Shown here one piece after another: positions 50,524 to 61,200 of a stretch of 64,000 nt of DNA. The notes beneath the pieces are model-generated. The model had not been told where the DNA came from. It worked only from the letters and a program-made list of their open reading frames with translations, and did not search any database. Numbering within the stretch: position 1 is the stretch's first letter; each line of letters starts with the position of its first letter. This stretch comes from Asparagopsis taxiformis (Eukaryota > Rhodophyta > Florideophyceae > Bonnemaisoniales > Bonnemaisoniaceae): NCBI GenBank assembly GCA_030407315.1, contig JALQPE010002083.1, forward strand, positions 1-64,000, read 5' to 3'. Position numbers and translations under genes: made by a program.

Positions 50524-52836
50524 CTAGCTTCTGAATGATACGCTGTCTCGGGTCGACGGTGCAGTTCGTGAAGCTTCGAACCTCCTACTATTCCCGTTGC
50601 CTGATGCGTCGGAATCTAGCCTATAGAGGTCGTAATCGTTATCGAGCAATGGGTCTCTTTGTGTAGCTGGATACCAGGTCTCATGCTTCTGTGCAACTTC
50701 CGCTAGTTCCAAAACCATCTTGTAAATACAAAGTGTGAAACTGGTTGACAAGAAGTCATACCACGAGAAGTACATGAAGTTCGGAGCCAGACGAGGATTC
50801 TGACCACGAAATATGACACGATTTCGTACCCAGCTACTCTCGAATCCCCGTCGCGGAAACGAGAAAGAGGCATTCGAAGACCAGTTCGCCAGTATTGCAT
50901 TGGGTGAGAGATTTGTGTTCAAGGATATACCTTCTATTTGTATCGGGACATCGTCGTAGTGATACCCTTTGCGTGCAGCTCGCTGTACAGGTACCCGCGG
51001 TTTATGGCGCTGTTGCTGGACTGCCTGTTGCTGGACTGCCTCCTGCGGTATTGGTGGTGGATCCCAGACGGGTGAGGGTGGTGGTGCTGGCTGCACATCC
51101 ACTGATAGTGCGGGTCCAGCAGTTATCGACAACGAAGAAGATTTTGGCTTGGGCCGTTGTGACGATAGTGCCACCAGTGGTGGTACATCCACTGCAATTG
51201 AATTTCGCTCTGGTCGCAAAACATGTGACGATACTGGTGGTAAATCCACTGAAATAGAAGTGTGCTCCGGTCGAACAACCTGTGACGAGTTGGTCAATTT
51301 CTGACCCAGATTTTTTTCCGGTGTGGTATTTGCAGTGTTCGGTGATTCCACTGTCTGCGGCCATGGTTGTTCGCATGTAGGACATACTTCCGCATGCCGA
51401 GGTTTCTTCGACGCACGATCCTGTCCGGGCTCCACAGCAGGTTGCACGCTTCCTGCACCACTGGTTTCTGGGCCTTCTTCTCCACCGCGCTGCGAGTCTT
51501 CTTCGACAGGACCATCCTCGGTTTGTGCAACCTGCCGACGTCGCACGGCACTACGACGTCTCGCACGAGCGGTCCGCTCGTCCATAGCAGTTCGTTCTGT
51601 TGGTACGATCTCATCTTCTTCATTTCGGTCACCGTTCGCTTCATCATTCCCTGCGACGGTATGTTCTAGTTGTCCATCTCTTTCCTCCTGCACGTTGGCC
51701 TCCGGCACTGGCGGCCGTTCGGGAGGTGAGCCACCAGCACTCTGTACGTTTCTTTCGTGATTTTTACGCCGTCCTGTATTTGTTGCTCCCTCCAATGGTC
51801 TCACCACGTCAACCTGGTTAATTCTTGTACTATTCTCTATGAATGCGGTCAGCCATGTCCGAATGCGAGCTTGTCTGCGTTGTTGGGATGATTCGCGTAT
51901 GGAACTGCTAATGTTCTCTGCATCACTGTCTATAGCGGACAGCATGCGAGACATGAAATTTTCCAATGATGATCTCAGAGCATCATCATATCGCTGACCA
52001 TACGCGATATTCGCCGGTAGCGCTTCCATTCCGACGAGAACGTGCATTACAACGGCATACAGTTTCGGTACCACACTCCTGTCTTCTTCGGCGTCCATTA
52101 CATACTTGAACATAGCATTGGCACTAACCAGGTTCTCCTTCTTCAACACCTTTCTCCTCACTCCACGGTTTCCGGTCACGAATGTGCACTGCTCCGGGGT
52201 TGCGGCTCGTATTTTCCGTTCGGCAACAAATCTGAGGCCACCGAAAATGGCTTGTGAAATGATTGCATGTACATCACGAACCATGCCATAATTTTCAAGC
52301 GGCACGTCGTACTCGACCGGAGCGCAACAAGAATCTAGCACTTCCGGTATCCCACGGTCAGAGTTCCTGTCCTGGACTTTCGTTATTAGCAGACACACCC
52401 ATGACATTGTATGAATATACCATGATAGCATCCACGACCGACCTTCTTGGCTAATGCTCCAAGTAAAACTATGAGATGGATAATTATGTAGCTTGGCCTT
52501 TTGCATAGCTACAGCGTATATCCACTCATCAGACATCCACGACTCGATCTTCGAAAGGACGTTCCTGAAATCCAGAGCTGTTAGAACATTTTTCAACACT
52601 TTTTTCTTCGACGTAAAGGGTATCACGAAACCATTCATATCACCAAACACGCCTCTCGGATATAGACGCAAAGTATTCAGACATTGCTCTGTATAGAACA
52701 CGCATGCCCGTTGGACGACTCTGGTGACAACGTGAGCGGGCGGGGTAGGGCGGGTCCCGTTCCCAATATATAGATTACACTCCGAACCAACCATCCAACA
52801 TTTCGTTGATGAGTTCACAATTATCAACTGGCACAT
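50524..52836 (-). CDS. Large unknown ORF, in frame with the helicase
   Basis: 770 codons from ATG, ending at TAG 50524-50526 in the same frame as the helicase. N-terminal 300 residues are mixed and folded-looking (LTALDFRNVLSKIESWM, WSISQEGRSWMLSWYIHTMS, GGLRFVAERKIRA). A low-complexity middle is acidic/Arg-rich (RARRRSAVRRRQVA) with CPTCEQPW. Then comes a degenerate repeat of about 20 residues with cores SSQVVRPEHTSISVDLPPV, SSHVLRPERNSIAVDVPPL and a third copy, and a Pro/Gln linker. The last 140 residues fold again (FSFPRRGFESSW, FMYFSWYDFLSTSFTLCIYK). No family recognised. Continuity of frame suggests it is the N-terminal part of a roughly 1,440-residue helicase polyprotein. Confidence 0.7.
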   Translation of the reverse strand: MCQLIIVNSSTKCWMVGSECNLYIGNGTRPTPPAHVVTRVVQRACVFYTEQCLNTLRLYPRGVFGDMNGFVIPFTSKKKVLKNVLTALDFRNVLSKIESWMSDEWIYAVAMQKAKLHNYPSHSFTWSISQEGRSWMLSWYIHTMSWVCLLITKVQDRNSDRGIPEVLDSCCAPVEYDVPLENYGMVRDVHAIISQAIFGGLRFVAERKIRAATPEQCTFVTGNRGVRRKVLKKENLVSANAMFKYVMDAEEDRSVVPKLYAVVMHVLVGMEALPANIAYGQRYDDALRSSLENFMSRMLSAIDSDAENISSSIRESSQQRRQARIRTWLTAFIENSTRINQVDVVRPLEGATNTGRRKNHERNVQSAGGSPPERPPVPEANVQEERDGQLEHTVAGNDEANGDRNEEDEIVPTERTAMDERTARARRRSAVRRRQVAQTEDGPVEEDSQRGGEEGPETSGAGSVQPAVEPGQDRASKKPRHAEVCPTCEQPWPQTVESPNTANTTPEKNLGQKLTNSSQVVRPEHTSISVDLPPVSSHVLRPERNSIAVDVPPLVALSSQRPKPKSSSLSITAGPALSVDVQPAPPPSPVWDPPPIPQEAVQQQAVQQQRHKPRVPVQRAARKGYHYDDVPIQIEGISLNTNLSPNAILANWSSNASFSFPRRGFESSWVRNRVIFRGQNPRLAPNFMYFSWYDFLSTSFTLCIYKMVLELAEVAQKHETWYPATQRDPLLDNDYDLYRLDSDASGNGNSRRFEASRTAPSTRDSVSFRS

Positions 52837-53649
52837 GCAGACAGCGCATACATTTCGTGTAGCAGTCTCATCCTCACAACAACCTCCTGTTTCTCAACTA
52901 TTGTTTGTTCCACATGCCGAAAATATACTTGCGCCCAGCGCGAGACCAGTACCGCGTCGGAGTGCGTGCGGATGCTACCAAGCTTCCTCGATGCATGCTA
53001 TCTTTTCCTACCATCTTTTGTCTCTCTGAAGGCTGCGCGAATGCAAATCATAGCGGTCTGCGCGTTAACGCTGAAGCTGGGCTTGAATTTGGTCACGTTC
53101 CTTCTGGAGAGCGGCGTTGTCCGTTTCATGAGTGTTGGAAACGTCATCTGGGAGGTTACGGGTATTGGAAGCGGTACCAGGATTTTTGTTCTGCAGTTCA
53201 GCATGCTCCTCGCGCAAATTGTTGTCCCAAGTGGCGAGTCGGTTGTAGGCCGACTTAATCTTTGTGGCATTTCAGCTCACCGTTTCCAGATTAACCTCTT
53301 CTGCATCATCGCATCTAACTTTGGTACAGTCTCACTGGCGAAGCGCCACATCTTCAATGAGTATCCCTCCATGCCGCTGTGTCCCGGTAGTAAAAGAAAC
53401 TGAGATCGATTAAAAGGGGTCTTGTTTGTTCTTGGCCGTGTGATACTCAAATCTTCAGCACTACTTTACCTCCTGTATTGTCTTTACCCCATATCTTCCA
53501 CCTTCGCACGGCTAAGCCCAGTTCCTCCTTCGCTGTCCATCCGCTTCTTCGCCTCTACAATCGCATCAACTATCTCTTCGACTGCTCTCCTCTGGTTGCC
53601 ACACCAGTGACCAGAGCTTCATCCAGAAATTTCAGTTCGTGCTTTAGAC
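52837..53649. other. 5' region of the CACTA genes
   Basis: Upstream of the ORF-helicase gene; should contain its promoter. Short plus-strand frames here show no motif. Confidence 0.4.
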
Positions 53650-54036
53650 TGAGTTCGGTTTAGACCGATCAATTCGTAGTAGCATTGACCCGGAACAACA
53701 CTGATTTAAATCTTTGGAACGGTTTACACTGTTCCGTATGTGAGTAGTTCACCATCTCGGTTACCACATTTACCGTTCTATGTTCAATGAATACTATTTT
53801 CACCGTTTCTCAGGACACTATTTACTGTTCTTTCGTAGATCAGTACATTCAAATCTCCAGAACAATATATACCGCTCTCAAATCAGTGTATTTGGAGGAA
53901 GAACAGTGCATTCACTGTTCATGGCGCACTACACACTGTCCTGAGACGATGTTGTTACTGTTTCTTCTGAAGAACACTAGAAATACTGTTCTGAAACACT
54001 ATTTTTACTGTTCTGGAACCTTCATGCCCTCCTAGT
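53650..54036 (-). repeat. Right subterminal repeat array of the CACTA element
   Basis: Repeats of YACTGTTC (TTTACACTGTTCC, TTTACTGTTCT, TTCACTGTTCA, AATACTGTTCTG, TTTACTGTTCTGG), the complement of the left-array motif, ending at the terminal CCTCCTAGTG. Confidence 0.82.
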
Positions 54037-54037
54037 G

Positions 54038-54440
54038 CAGGAAGAAGACACAGTTCTGGTGAACATGACCAATATGTCCTATTTTCAATTCTCACCAATG
54101 CTACACTCCCTACCCTAGAAATACTATGACTAAAATAACAGCGTCTCTCACGTGCTGAAAGCGATGCTGCAGCATTCCAGCGAATTTTCTCTGTCCCGAC
54201 AGCTGAAAAATTTTCCGTCCTTTCCGTCCTCCTACAACCCTCCTTGATGGTACTAAACCAGTCAAATCAGTGCTGAAATCCAACTATACTGCTGATTTTC
54301 AACCATTAAACTGCCAAAAAAATCCATACAGTATGATGGAAAAAACCTACATGTACATTCGTAGAATCTATTTCAGACTATAGAATTATTCCAGTCTTTA
54401 GACTACTTCAAACCAATGTAGGGTCTGGTTGAGAACCAGG
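54038..54440. other. Intergenic, no supported gene
   Basis: AT-rich flank of the CACTA element; nothing recognised. Confidence 0.35.
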
Positions 54441-54770
54441 GGGTAGGCTGGTTTCGTCTGTGTTCTCGGAAATGGACGCGGACGTCCACAACCTCTAGTA
54501 CACCTAGTATTACTAGGCGGACGTCCATGTTCTCCAGTATTTTTGGATGTCCGCCTAGAACCGGACGTCCATGCGGTCTAGTACGTCTAGTATTACTAGG
54601 GCGACATTCATTGTTTCTAGTACCACGGATGTCCCCCTCGGGATGGACTTCCGCCATGTCTATGTCCACCTAGGACGGGCGCCGGTTCAGAAATTCAAAA
54701 ATTTCGACCCCAGAAATTTCTGCCGCCGTGCTCGACATGGATGTCCGCATCCATCACGGCGACCACTCTA
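54441..54770. repeat. Degenerate GGACGTCC/CTAGTATT repeat block
   Basis: Repeats of GGACGTCCA, GGATGTCCGCC, TCTAGTAC and CCTAGTATTACTAGG. These words are shared with the minisatellite at 5.19-5.55 kb, 49 kb away. Confidence 0.7.
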
Positions 54771-56093
54771 TTTTTCCTTGTCGGTCGACTCCAATTTCGT
54801 CTTTAATTTTTTCATCCTCTCGCTCACACCCCCTTCCTGTTGGTGCTCACCTCCCCCGTACTGTACCTCAAACACCCCCAATACCACTCTAGCACGCATT
54901 TTCAGATACCTATCCCCGCTTCCACGGTGCACACCTCCATTCCATACTTACTTTTCTGCTCTACCGTACCGATTTCGTATAACCAGTCCTCATACTACCT
55001 CAGAATAGGGCAAAACACCCCCTATCTCCTCGACCACGCTCTCCCCCATCACCTTTGAAACGTATTGTTCTTCAGTACCCTCTCTCCTCTACCCTCAACC
55101 CCTCTCCTTCGCCCTCTACACAAACTTCCCCTGCAGCTTACTCTTCCAAAACCTCTCACTCCCCATCCCGTACCCGACCTGCTCCACCCCTCCCTCCCTC
55201 AGCTGCTCCATGCCCCCACGCCATCCGCATCTTCGATACCGTATACACCACCACCACCGGCCCACGCTCCCGCACTGCGGGGTGGCTCCCCCGCCGTATC
55301 CCCAGAAACCTCCCCGCTCTGAAACACATATCAACCCCCACTTCGCACCCTTCCTCCCACTCCCCTCCCTCCCCAAATACAATAACCCCCTTCTTCTCCA
55401 TCACATCCCCACTCACCACAGCCAGAACAGACGCCACCCCCTCCCCCTCTTTCTCCTCACTTTCCTAAAAACCCCTCCTCTCGGCGCCTTCAACCGCACC
55501 CTCCTACGGTCCCACCTAAACACCTCCTCCGCCCTCACTACCCCAACACCCCGCAGCGTCTCCCCAATCCCCATAATATGCTTGTCGGCACTCCTCTCCG
55601 AATCACAATCCATTCTAAACCCGCACTCCGTACATTTCCACCTCCCCCTGTACCATCCCAAGATTCCATCCCCCCACAGAACACATCCTCATACCACAGA
55701 AGAATTTTCTTCCTCTCATACCTCATCCTTAAAACCTCCATCAGCTCCATGTAAATTTCGATGAAAATATTTTCTCTACTATGCAATCTCAAACATGTAT
55801 GAGCCTATGCCTTTCCGCTTTGTCAACCCTGAATATTGGTACTCATGTATTCATAAAATAGGGCCACCCACATCCCTATCCCGTTCTGCAAGCTTTACAA
55901 ACCACTAGACGCATACTCCACAACTATACAACAAACACTACTCGCTATTTCAGACGACGCGGTACACAAGTAGCGTAGTGTCAACCTTCCGTGACGCCTT
56001 CCCTGATGCGTACAAGTGGGAAACACGTCTAGACGTATATCAGAACTGAGTGCGGGAATTTTCGGCACAGGAGATGCTGGGCCACCAAATTGA
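54771..56093 (-). other. Pyrimidine-rich region with possible minus-strand remnants
   Basis: Strongly C/T-rich plus strand. Minus-strand pieces include YRGRWKCTECGFRMDCDSE with a following His (a possible C2H2 finger, about 55650-55590) and a hydrophobic MASVLAVVSGDVMEKKG. This could be a decayed element protein, but biased base composition alone produces open frames here, so no gene is called. Confidence 0.25.
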
Positions 56094-58016
56094 TTTTTTC
56101 GGAAATTTTAGAATTTCTGGGCTGGCCAGCAATGCAATCGAGCTGGACATCCACCGGACGTCCATTTCAGGTTGGTCGCGAGAGGGTGGGGCGGGACCAT
56201 GATGAAACAAGGACCAAGACCTTTCCCTGACGTGTTGAGCCTGAAATCGACCCTTCGTGAGACGCGATTTTGGCTTACAGTTGGTGCTAATAGAAGCCAG
56301 TGATAGCCCCGATCGGGGCGGCAGCCGGCTCCGGCTTACAGTTGGTGCTTACAGACGCCAGTGATAGCCCCGATCGGGGCCGGCGGTCGGTTCCTGGGGC
56401 CGTTGTGGCCAAATTAGACACCCTGATTTGAATTAAAATTTGGGCTATTCTCAAAAACATGCACATGTGAACATGTTTTTGAGATGGGGGTGTGCCGTAC
56501 GGCACAATCGACCGCCCAAATCGTTGATTTTTGCAAGATTTTTTGTGCCCGAAATTTTAGAATTTCTGGGCTGGCCAGCAGTGCATCTGAGCTGGACATC
56601 CACCGGACGTCCATTTCAGGTTGGTCGTGTGCTGCCTACATCCACGCATTGCAGAAACTAAGCCAGCGGGTTCACTACTAATACAAAGTACACGGAATAT
56701 GAGTAACGTGATAGGTGAGTAGTGTTTGTGTTGAGGGAGTAAGGCGGGACCATTATGAAACACGGAAGAAGATGCGTACCTAGCATAACTTAGGCTTGAA
56801 GCCTGGAATCGACCCATCTTTCGGCGCCATTTAGCCTCACAGTTAGTGCTTACAGAAGCCAGTGATGACCCCGCTCGGGGCGGCGGTCGGTTCCTGGGGC
56901 CGTTGTGGCCAAATTAGACACCCTGATTTGAATTAAAATTTGGGCTATTCTCAAAAACATGCACATGTGAACATGTTTTTGAGATGGGGTGTGCCGTACG
57001 GCACAATCGACCGCCCAAATCGATGTTTTTTGCAATATTTTTCTGTGCCCGAAATTTTAGAATTTCTGGGCTGGCCAGCAATGCAATCGAGCTGGACATC
57101 CACCGGACGTCCATTTCAGGTTGGTCGTGAGAGAGCGGGGCGGGACCATGATGGAACAAGGACCAAGACCTGTCCCTGGCGTATTGAGCCTGAAATTGAC
57201 CCTTCGTCAGACGCCATTTAGCCTTACAGTTGGTGCTTACAGAAGCCAGTGATAGCCCCGATCGGGGCCGGTGGCCGGTGCCTGGGGCCGTTGTGGCCAA
57301 ATTAGACACCCTGATTTGAATTAAAATTTGGGCTATTCTCAAAAAACATGCACATGTGAACATGTTTTTGAGATGGGGGTGTGCCGTACGGCACAATCGA
57401 CCCGCCCAAATCGTTGATTTTTGCAAGATTTTTTGTGCCCGAAATTGTAGAATTTCTGGGCTGGCCAGCAGTGCATCTGAGATGGACATCCACCGGACGT
57501 CCATTTCAGGTTGGTCGTGTGCTGCCTACATCCACGCATTGCAGCAACTAAGCAGGCGAGTTCACTACTCATACAAAGTGCACGGAATACGAGTAACGTG
57601 ATGGGTGAGTAGTGTTTGTCGTGGAGGAGTAAGGCAGGACCATGATGGAACAGGGGAAACGATGTCACCCTAGCATAACTTAGGCTTGAAGCCTGGAATC
57701 GACCCATCGTTAGGCGCCATTTAGCCTTACAGTTAGTGCTTACAGAAGCCAGTGATGACCCCGCTCGGGGCGGCGGTTCCGGTGCCTGGGGCCGTTGTGG
57801 CCAAATTAGACACCCTGATTTGAATTAAAATTTGGGCTATTCTCAAAAACATGCACATGTGAACATGTTTTTGAGATGGGGGTGTGCCGTACGGCACAAT
57901 CGACCGCCCAAATCGATGTTTTTTTGCAATATTTTTTTGTGCCCGAAATTGTAGAATTTCTGGGCCGGCCAGGAATGCATCTGAGTTGGACATCCACCGG
58001 ACGTCCATTTCAGGTG
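56094..58016. repeat. Satellite array, left block
   Basis: Direct repeats with the landmark CACCCTGATTTGAATTAAAA at 56421, 56921, 57309 and 57813: spacing 500, 388, 504 bp, so two unit types alternate in an ~890-bp higher-order repeat. Each unit carries CTCAAAAACATG/CATGTTTTTGAG (12-bp arms, spacer CACATGTGAA), the palindrome TGTGCCGTACGGCACA and CATCCACCGGACGTCCATT. Long units have a GTGTGCTGCCTACATCCACG insert, short ones GAGAGTGGGGCGGGACC. Confidence 0.92.
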
Positions 58017-58243
58017 ATCGTGTATCGTGCACGTCCAGCCATTACCAGAAGCAAGTTGGCGATGAAGCACGTATAAACCCAATTGTTCTGCTATTTCTAG
58101 CATAGACCATCGAGTCTAGAGATGTGAGGGAATCGTCCTGGAATCATGCTCCAACCCACTAGGGAATGGACAATCTAGTTTGAAAGCATGGAACGGAAGT
58201 GCATTATAGTAGGTTCATAGATTGAAAGTGATAAAGGAGATGA
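58017..58243. other. Junction between satellite and gene
   Basis: Unique sequence between the last left satellite unit and the stop codon of the ParB-dioxygenase gene; 3' flank. Confidence 0.4.
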
Positions 58244-61200
58244 TTATATTCTCGATAATTGTTTGCTAAAGTAGTTGTTGTTAAGATATCTAGCCGTCGG
58301 AAACTGTTCTTCCTCTTCGTCCTCACTATGATAGTGAACTAGATATCCAGGTTGTCCCGGCAGAAGAGGCACTACCGGGGCCACACTCGGTGTGTGCATT
58401 ACATCCTTGCGAGGTTCTGTCGTCTTCATCCGCATCATTCGGAGCTGCCCTGTCTTCGGCCTACCATCTTTCTTGACCGGGATGGGAACAACTGTCTTGT
58501 GGCGAACATTGACAGGTGCCGGTTGACTTTGCCTTGCAGACCGGCGCGGAGCATTGGCGATGACTTCTTCTTCGAATCCCAACCGCCTGATGAAACCAAA
58601 CGAAACATTGTCGGGAATCGGATACGACGCATTCCTGAAATACGTGTGATACCTCGTTGTCGTGTGTGACACAACTCTGTCGACATGCCCTGCCCCGGCA
58701 TGTTGTACATGGCCGTGACCGATGAAGACTGAACGTGGCGGAACGATTACCTTCTTCAGCTTCATCGTCTTGGCGTACATATCTAATTCCAGCGCTTTGG
58801 AAAAGACGTACTTGTGGGACCCTGGACACACCCAGATAGGGAATGGGTCATCTCCGTTGGCAATAACAAAGTAACCCGGAAGTTGATCTTTGCGGTCGCG
58901 AGGAGGAACAGGGAAATCATTGTGTGGGACCTGCCGAGGACACCCCTTTCCCGTTATCAAAAACCGTCCCCCAGATGCCGGCATGACAAGTTTTTCTCCC
59001 GGTAAACCGCACTCCTCCAGCCCTGTCAGCCGGACAAGGATTCCCAACCACACATCCAGCAGGGCTCGCCGCGTCACAAACTTGAACCGGTCGATATGCG
59101 TCTCATCGTTCTCGGCATAGTCAACCAGGCAGTGGCGCGTAGACGTGAAGCGAGCCCTCCCCTCATTCCGGTTCTTCTCGTCTGTTTCATCGTCCCCCGT
59201 ATTGACAATGGGACTCCACAGCTGCCGGTTCCCAGGGTCCTTGTGCACCTGCTCCCCCTCCCACGTTCCCAAAAGTACCGAAACAATTCCTGGTTAGGAA
59301 TTTCTTCCATGAGACCCAAGTCAAATGGGAACTTGTCCGACGCATCTAGGTAGCTTACATCCGCGAAATTGTGCATCACCGTATACCCTCGCTCGTTGAT
59401 TTCCGTTCGGCAATTGTGGAAGTACGCCATACCAGTGCCGGCCTCATACGAATCCTTCCAGCTTGTAGACATTCGCGCAACCTGAGCGAAGTCCAGCCTC
59501 GAGGGTAGAAACGTCGATGTAGGCTCACACATCGCCTTGGCAGCCATCTTCCACGCTGCGAAGAACATCGGATAGACGTGATCGATTTCGAATAGCACAC
59601 GAGCCCGATGTTCTTCCGGAATATGCAGCCCCTCAAACACAGGGTCCATCGCCACTTGCTTCAAATACCTCACCTCTCTGCCCTCCTCATCGATTTCCAC
59701 ACTCTCCAATAACAACCTGAGCTCAATCGGGGGCAGACAGCCAACCCTCACCGATGCGATGACATCCGCGGGACGCTGCGCCAGATGATGCCCTTCGGCT
59801 CGGTCTTCGAAATCGTCAGGAAGAGACGGCATACGGTCGTCGAAGAGGAGGTCGTCTTCAGAAGGAGAGTCACGAACGATGTAACCGTCTTCATCGACTT
59901 CCACTCCTTCCGGAACAGTGAATGTAATTGTCACTTCGCGGACCCCCTTGCTTTCGACTTGGCCCTCGTCTGCACCCTGTTTGTCTTCCTCGTCCGAAGC
60001 GGTATGGACAGATTCTTGGTTGGAGGGAGTCGCACCAGCACGTTGGTTATCTTGGGGGACAATCTCAACGGCAGAATCGGGGGAACGGGCGGAGTCTTCG
60101 TCAACCTCATCACCGGAAGCAGTGGCTTGTTGTTGATCGGTGGGTTTATCAACAACGGCCTGCTCTTCTTCCCCGGCGGATTGTTGTACCACAACCGGCT
60201 CTTCTTCCTCGAGGCGTGTGCTCCCCGTCGAGCGAAGTCGCTGTGAACGGCGGCGGATGCCATGCGAAGCAGGCTCATGTTCGACATTCCGCTGCTTCTT
60301 GTGAGTGAGTCTCACATTGGCAGCAGAAGGGCGGCGTTTGCGTCGAGCCTTAGTCTTCTTCTTCAATGTCGGATTGAAAAACTCTTTCAAGTTCGTTTCC
60401 AAATCCTGTAAACGCGTGGTTCTCCGTCGCATTCGAACCTCACTGCTCCGGTCGTCCCCTCTATACATTGCAATGGCATTGGTGAGATGCCATTGCAACT
60501 CCTTCGGCTGCTTAACCGACCCAATTGCCATCTCTGTGCTCAGAAATGACTTGCGCATAATACTCTTTGGGCGCCCAAACGCAGCGTACAGAGAATTTGC
60601 TATTGCAGTCACGCGACGGACGTATGTATAAAAGTCGTTCACGTCAAAGCGTCCATCCGGACGTCCGCCATGAGCAGGGTTCAAGTACTCCGAAAGACCA
60701 CGCAAGACGAAGACAAAGTTTTCTTCCAGCAACTCGCGCACTATCTTGTGGTCCAGGTGCGTTATCCCAATCTCGTTGCGGCGCTCGGAATTGTTCAGCT
60801 CACGCAACACGTCGTCGAGAACAGGATGCTTCAGCGTTGCTATAGCCAAACGCGTCCACCGCCGAGCCGTGTTCGTCGAATTCATCATCCCCATGAACTG
60901 CGCCTCGAACAATGTTCGGATGACATCAGACTCACGCAAGTCGCCAGCGTTTTCCACGTTGTTTGCAACAGCAATCGTACGGATGAACTGCTGGATGGAC
61001 GACAAGATTCGAACCAGGGAGCGCTCCGTCAGTTGCGTCCCAGTCGTATGGTTCGACTCTGCACTCTTGTGGATGATCTCATGAGGCTGGAGATCACTGT
61101 CGTCCTTGCGGCGAAGGTAGTACACATCCAGAGGCTGAGTAACCCAGCGCAAGCGGTTTGCCTCCTGTGGCAGCTTGGTTCTGTGCATACGGGTGAGGCG

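Larger units (their letters stand above)
41370..54037 (-). mobile_element. Large CACTA-type (EnSpm-like) DNA transposon
   Basis: The left end CACTAGGAAGGCACGAA and the reverse complement of the right end CACTAGGAGGGCATGAA match at 15/17. Both start with the diagnostic CACTA. Inside each end lies an array of short motifs, GAACAGTR on the left and its complement YACTGTTC on the right, so the arrays are in inverted orientation as in CACTA subterminal regions. Three long minus-strand genes lie between: a DDE transposase, an unknown ORF and an SF1 helicase. Flanking bases are CCA and CAG; only CA is shared, so a 2-bp duplication is possible and a 3-bp one is not seen. Size is 12,668 bp. Confidence 0.85.

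Noticed and set aside
41365..54042. 3-bp target duplication for the CACTA element
   Set aside because: Left flank CCA and right flank CAG differ; only CA is common, so I do not claim a 3-bp duplication.
55210..55764. 184-codon Pro/His/Ser-rich plus-strand frame
   Set aside because: Explained by the pyrimidine-rich base composition; no domain.
56287..58032. Repeated minus-strand frames with CSHVHVFENSPNFNSNQGV
   Set aside because: They are translations of the satellite unit and recur only because the DNA repeats; stops and shifts differ between units.
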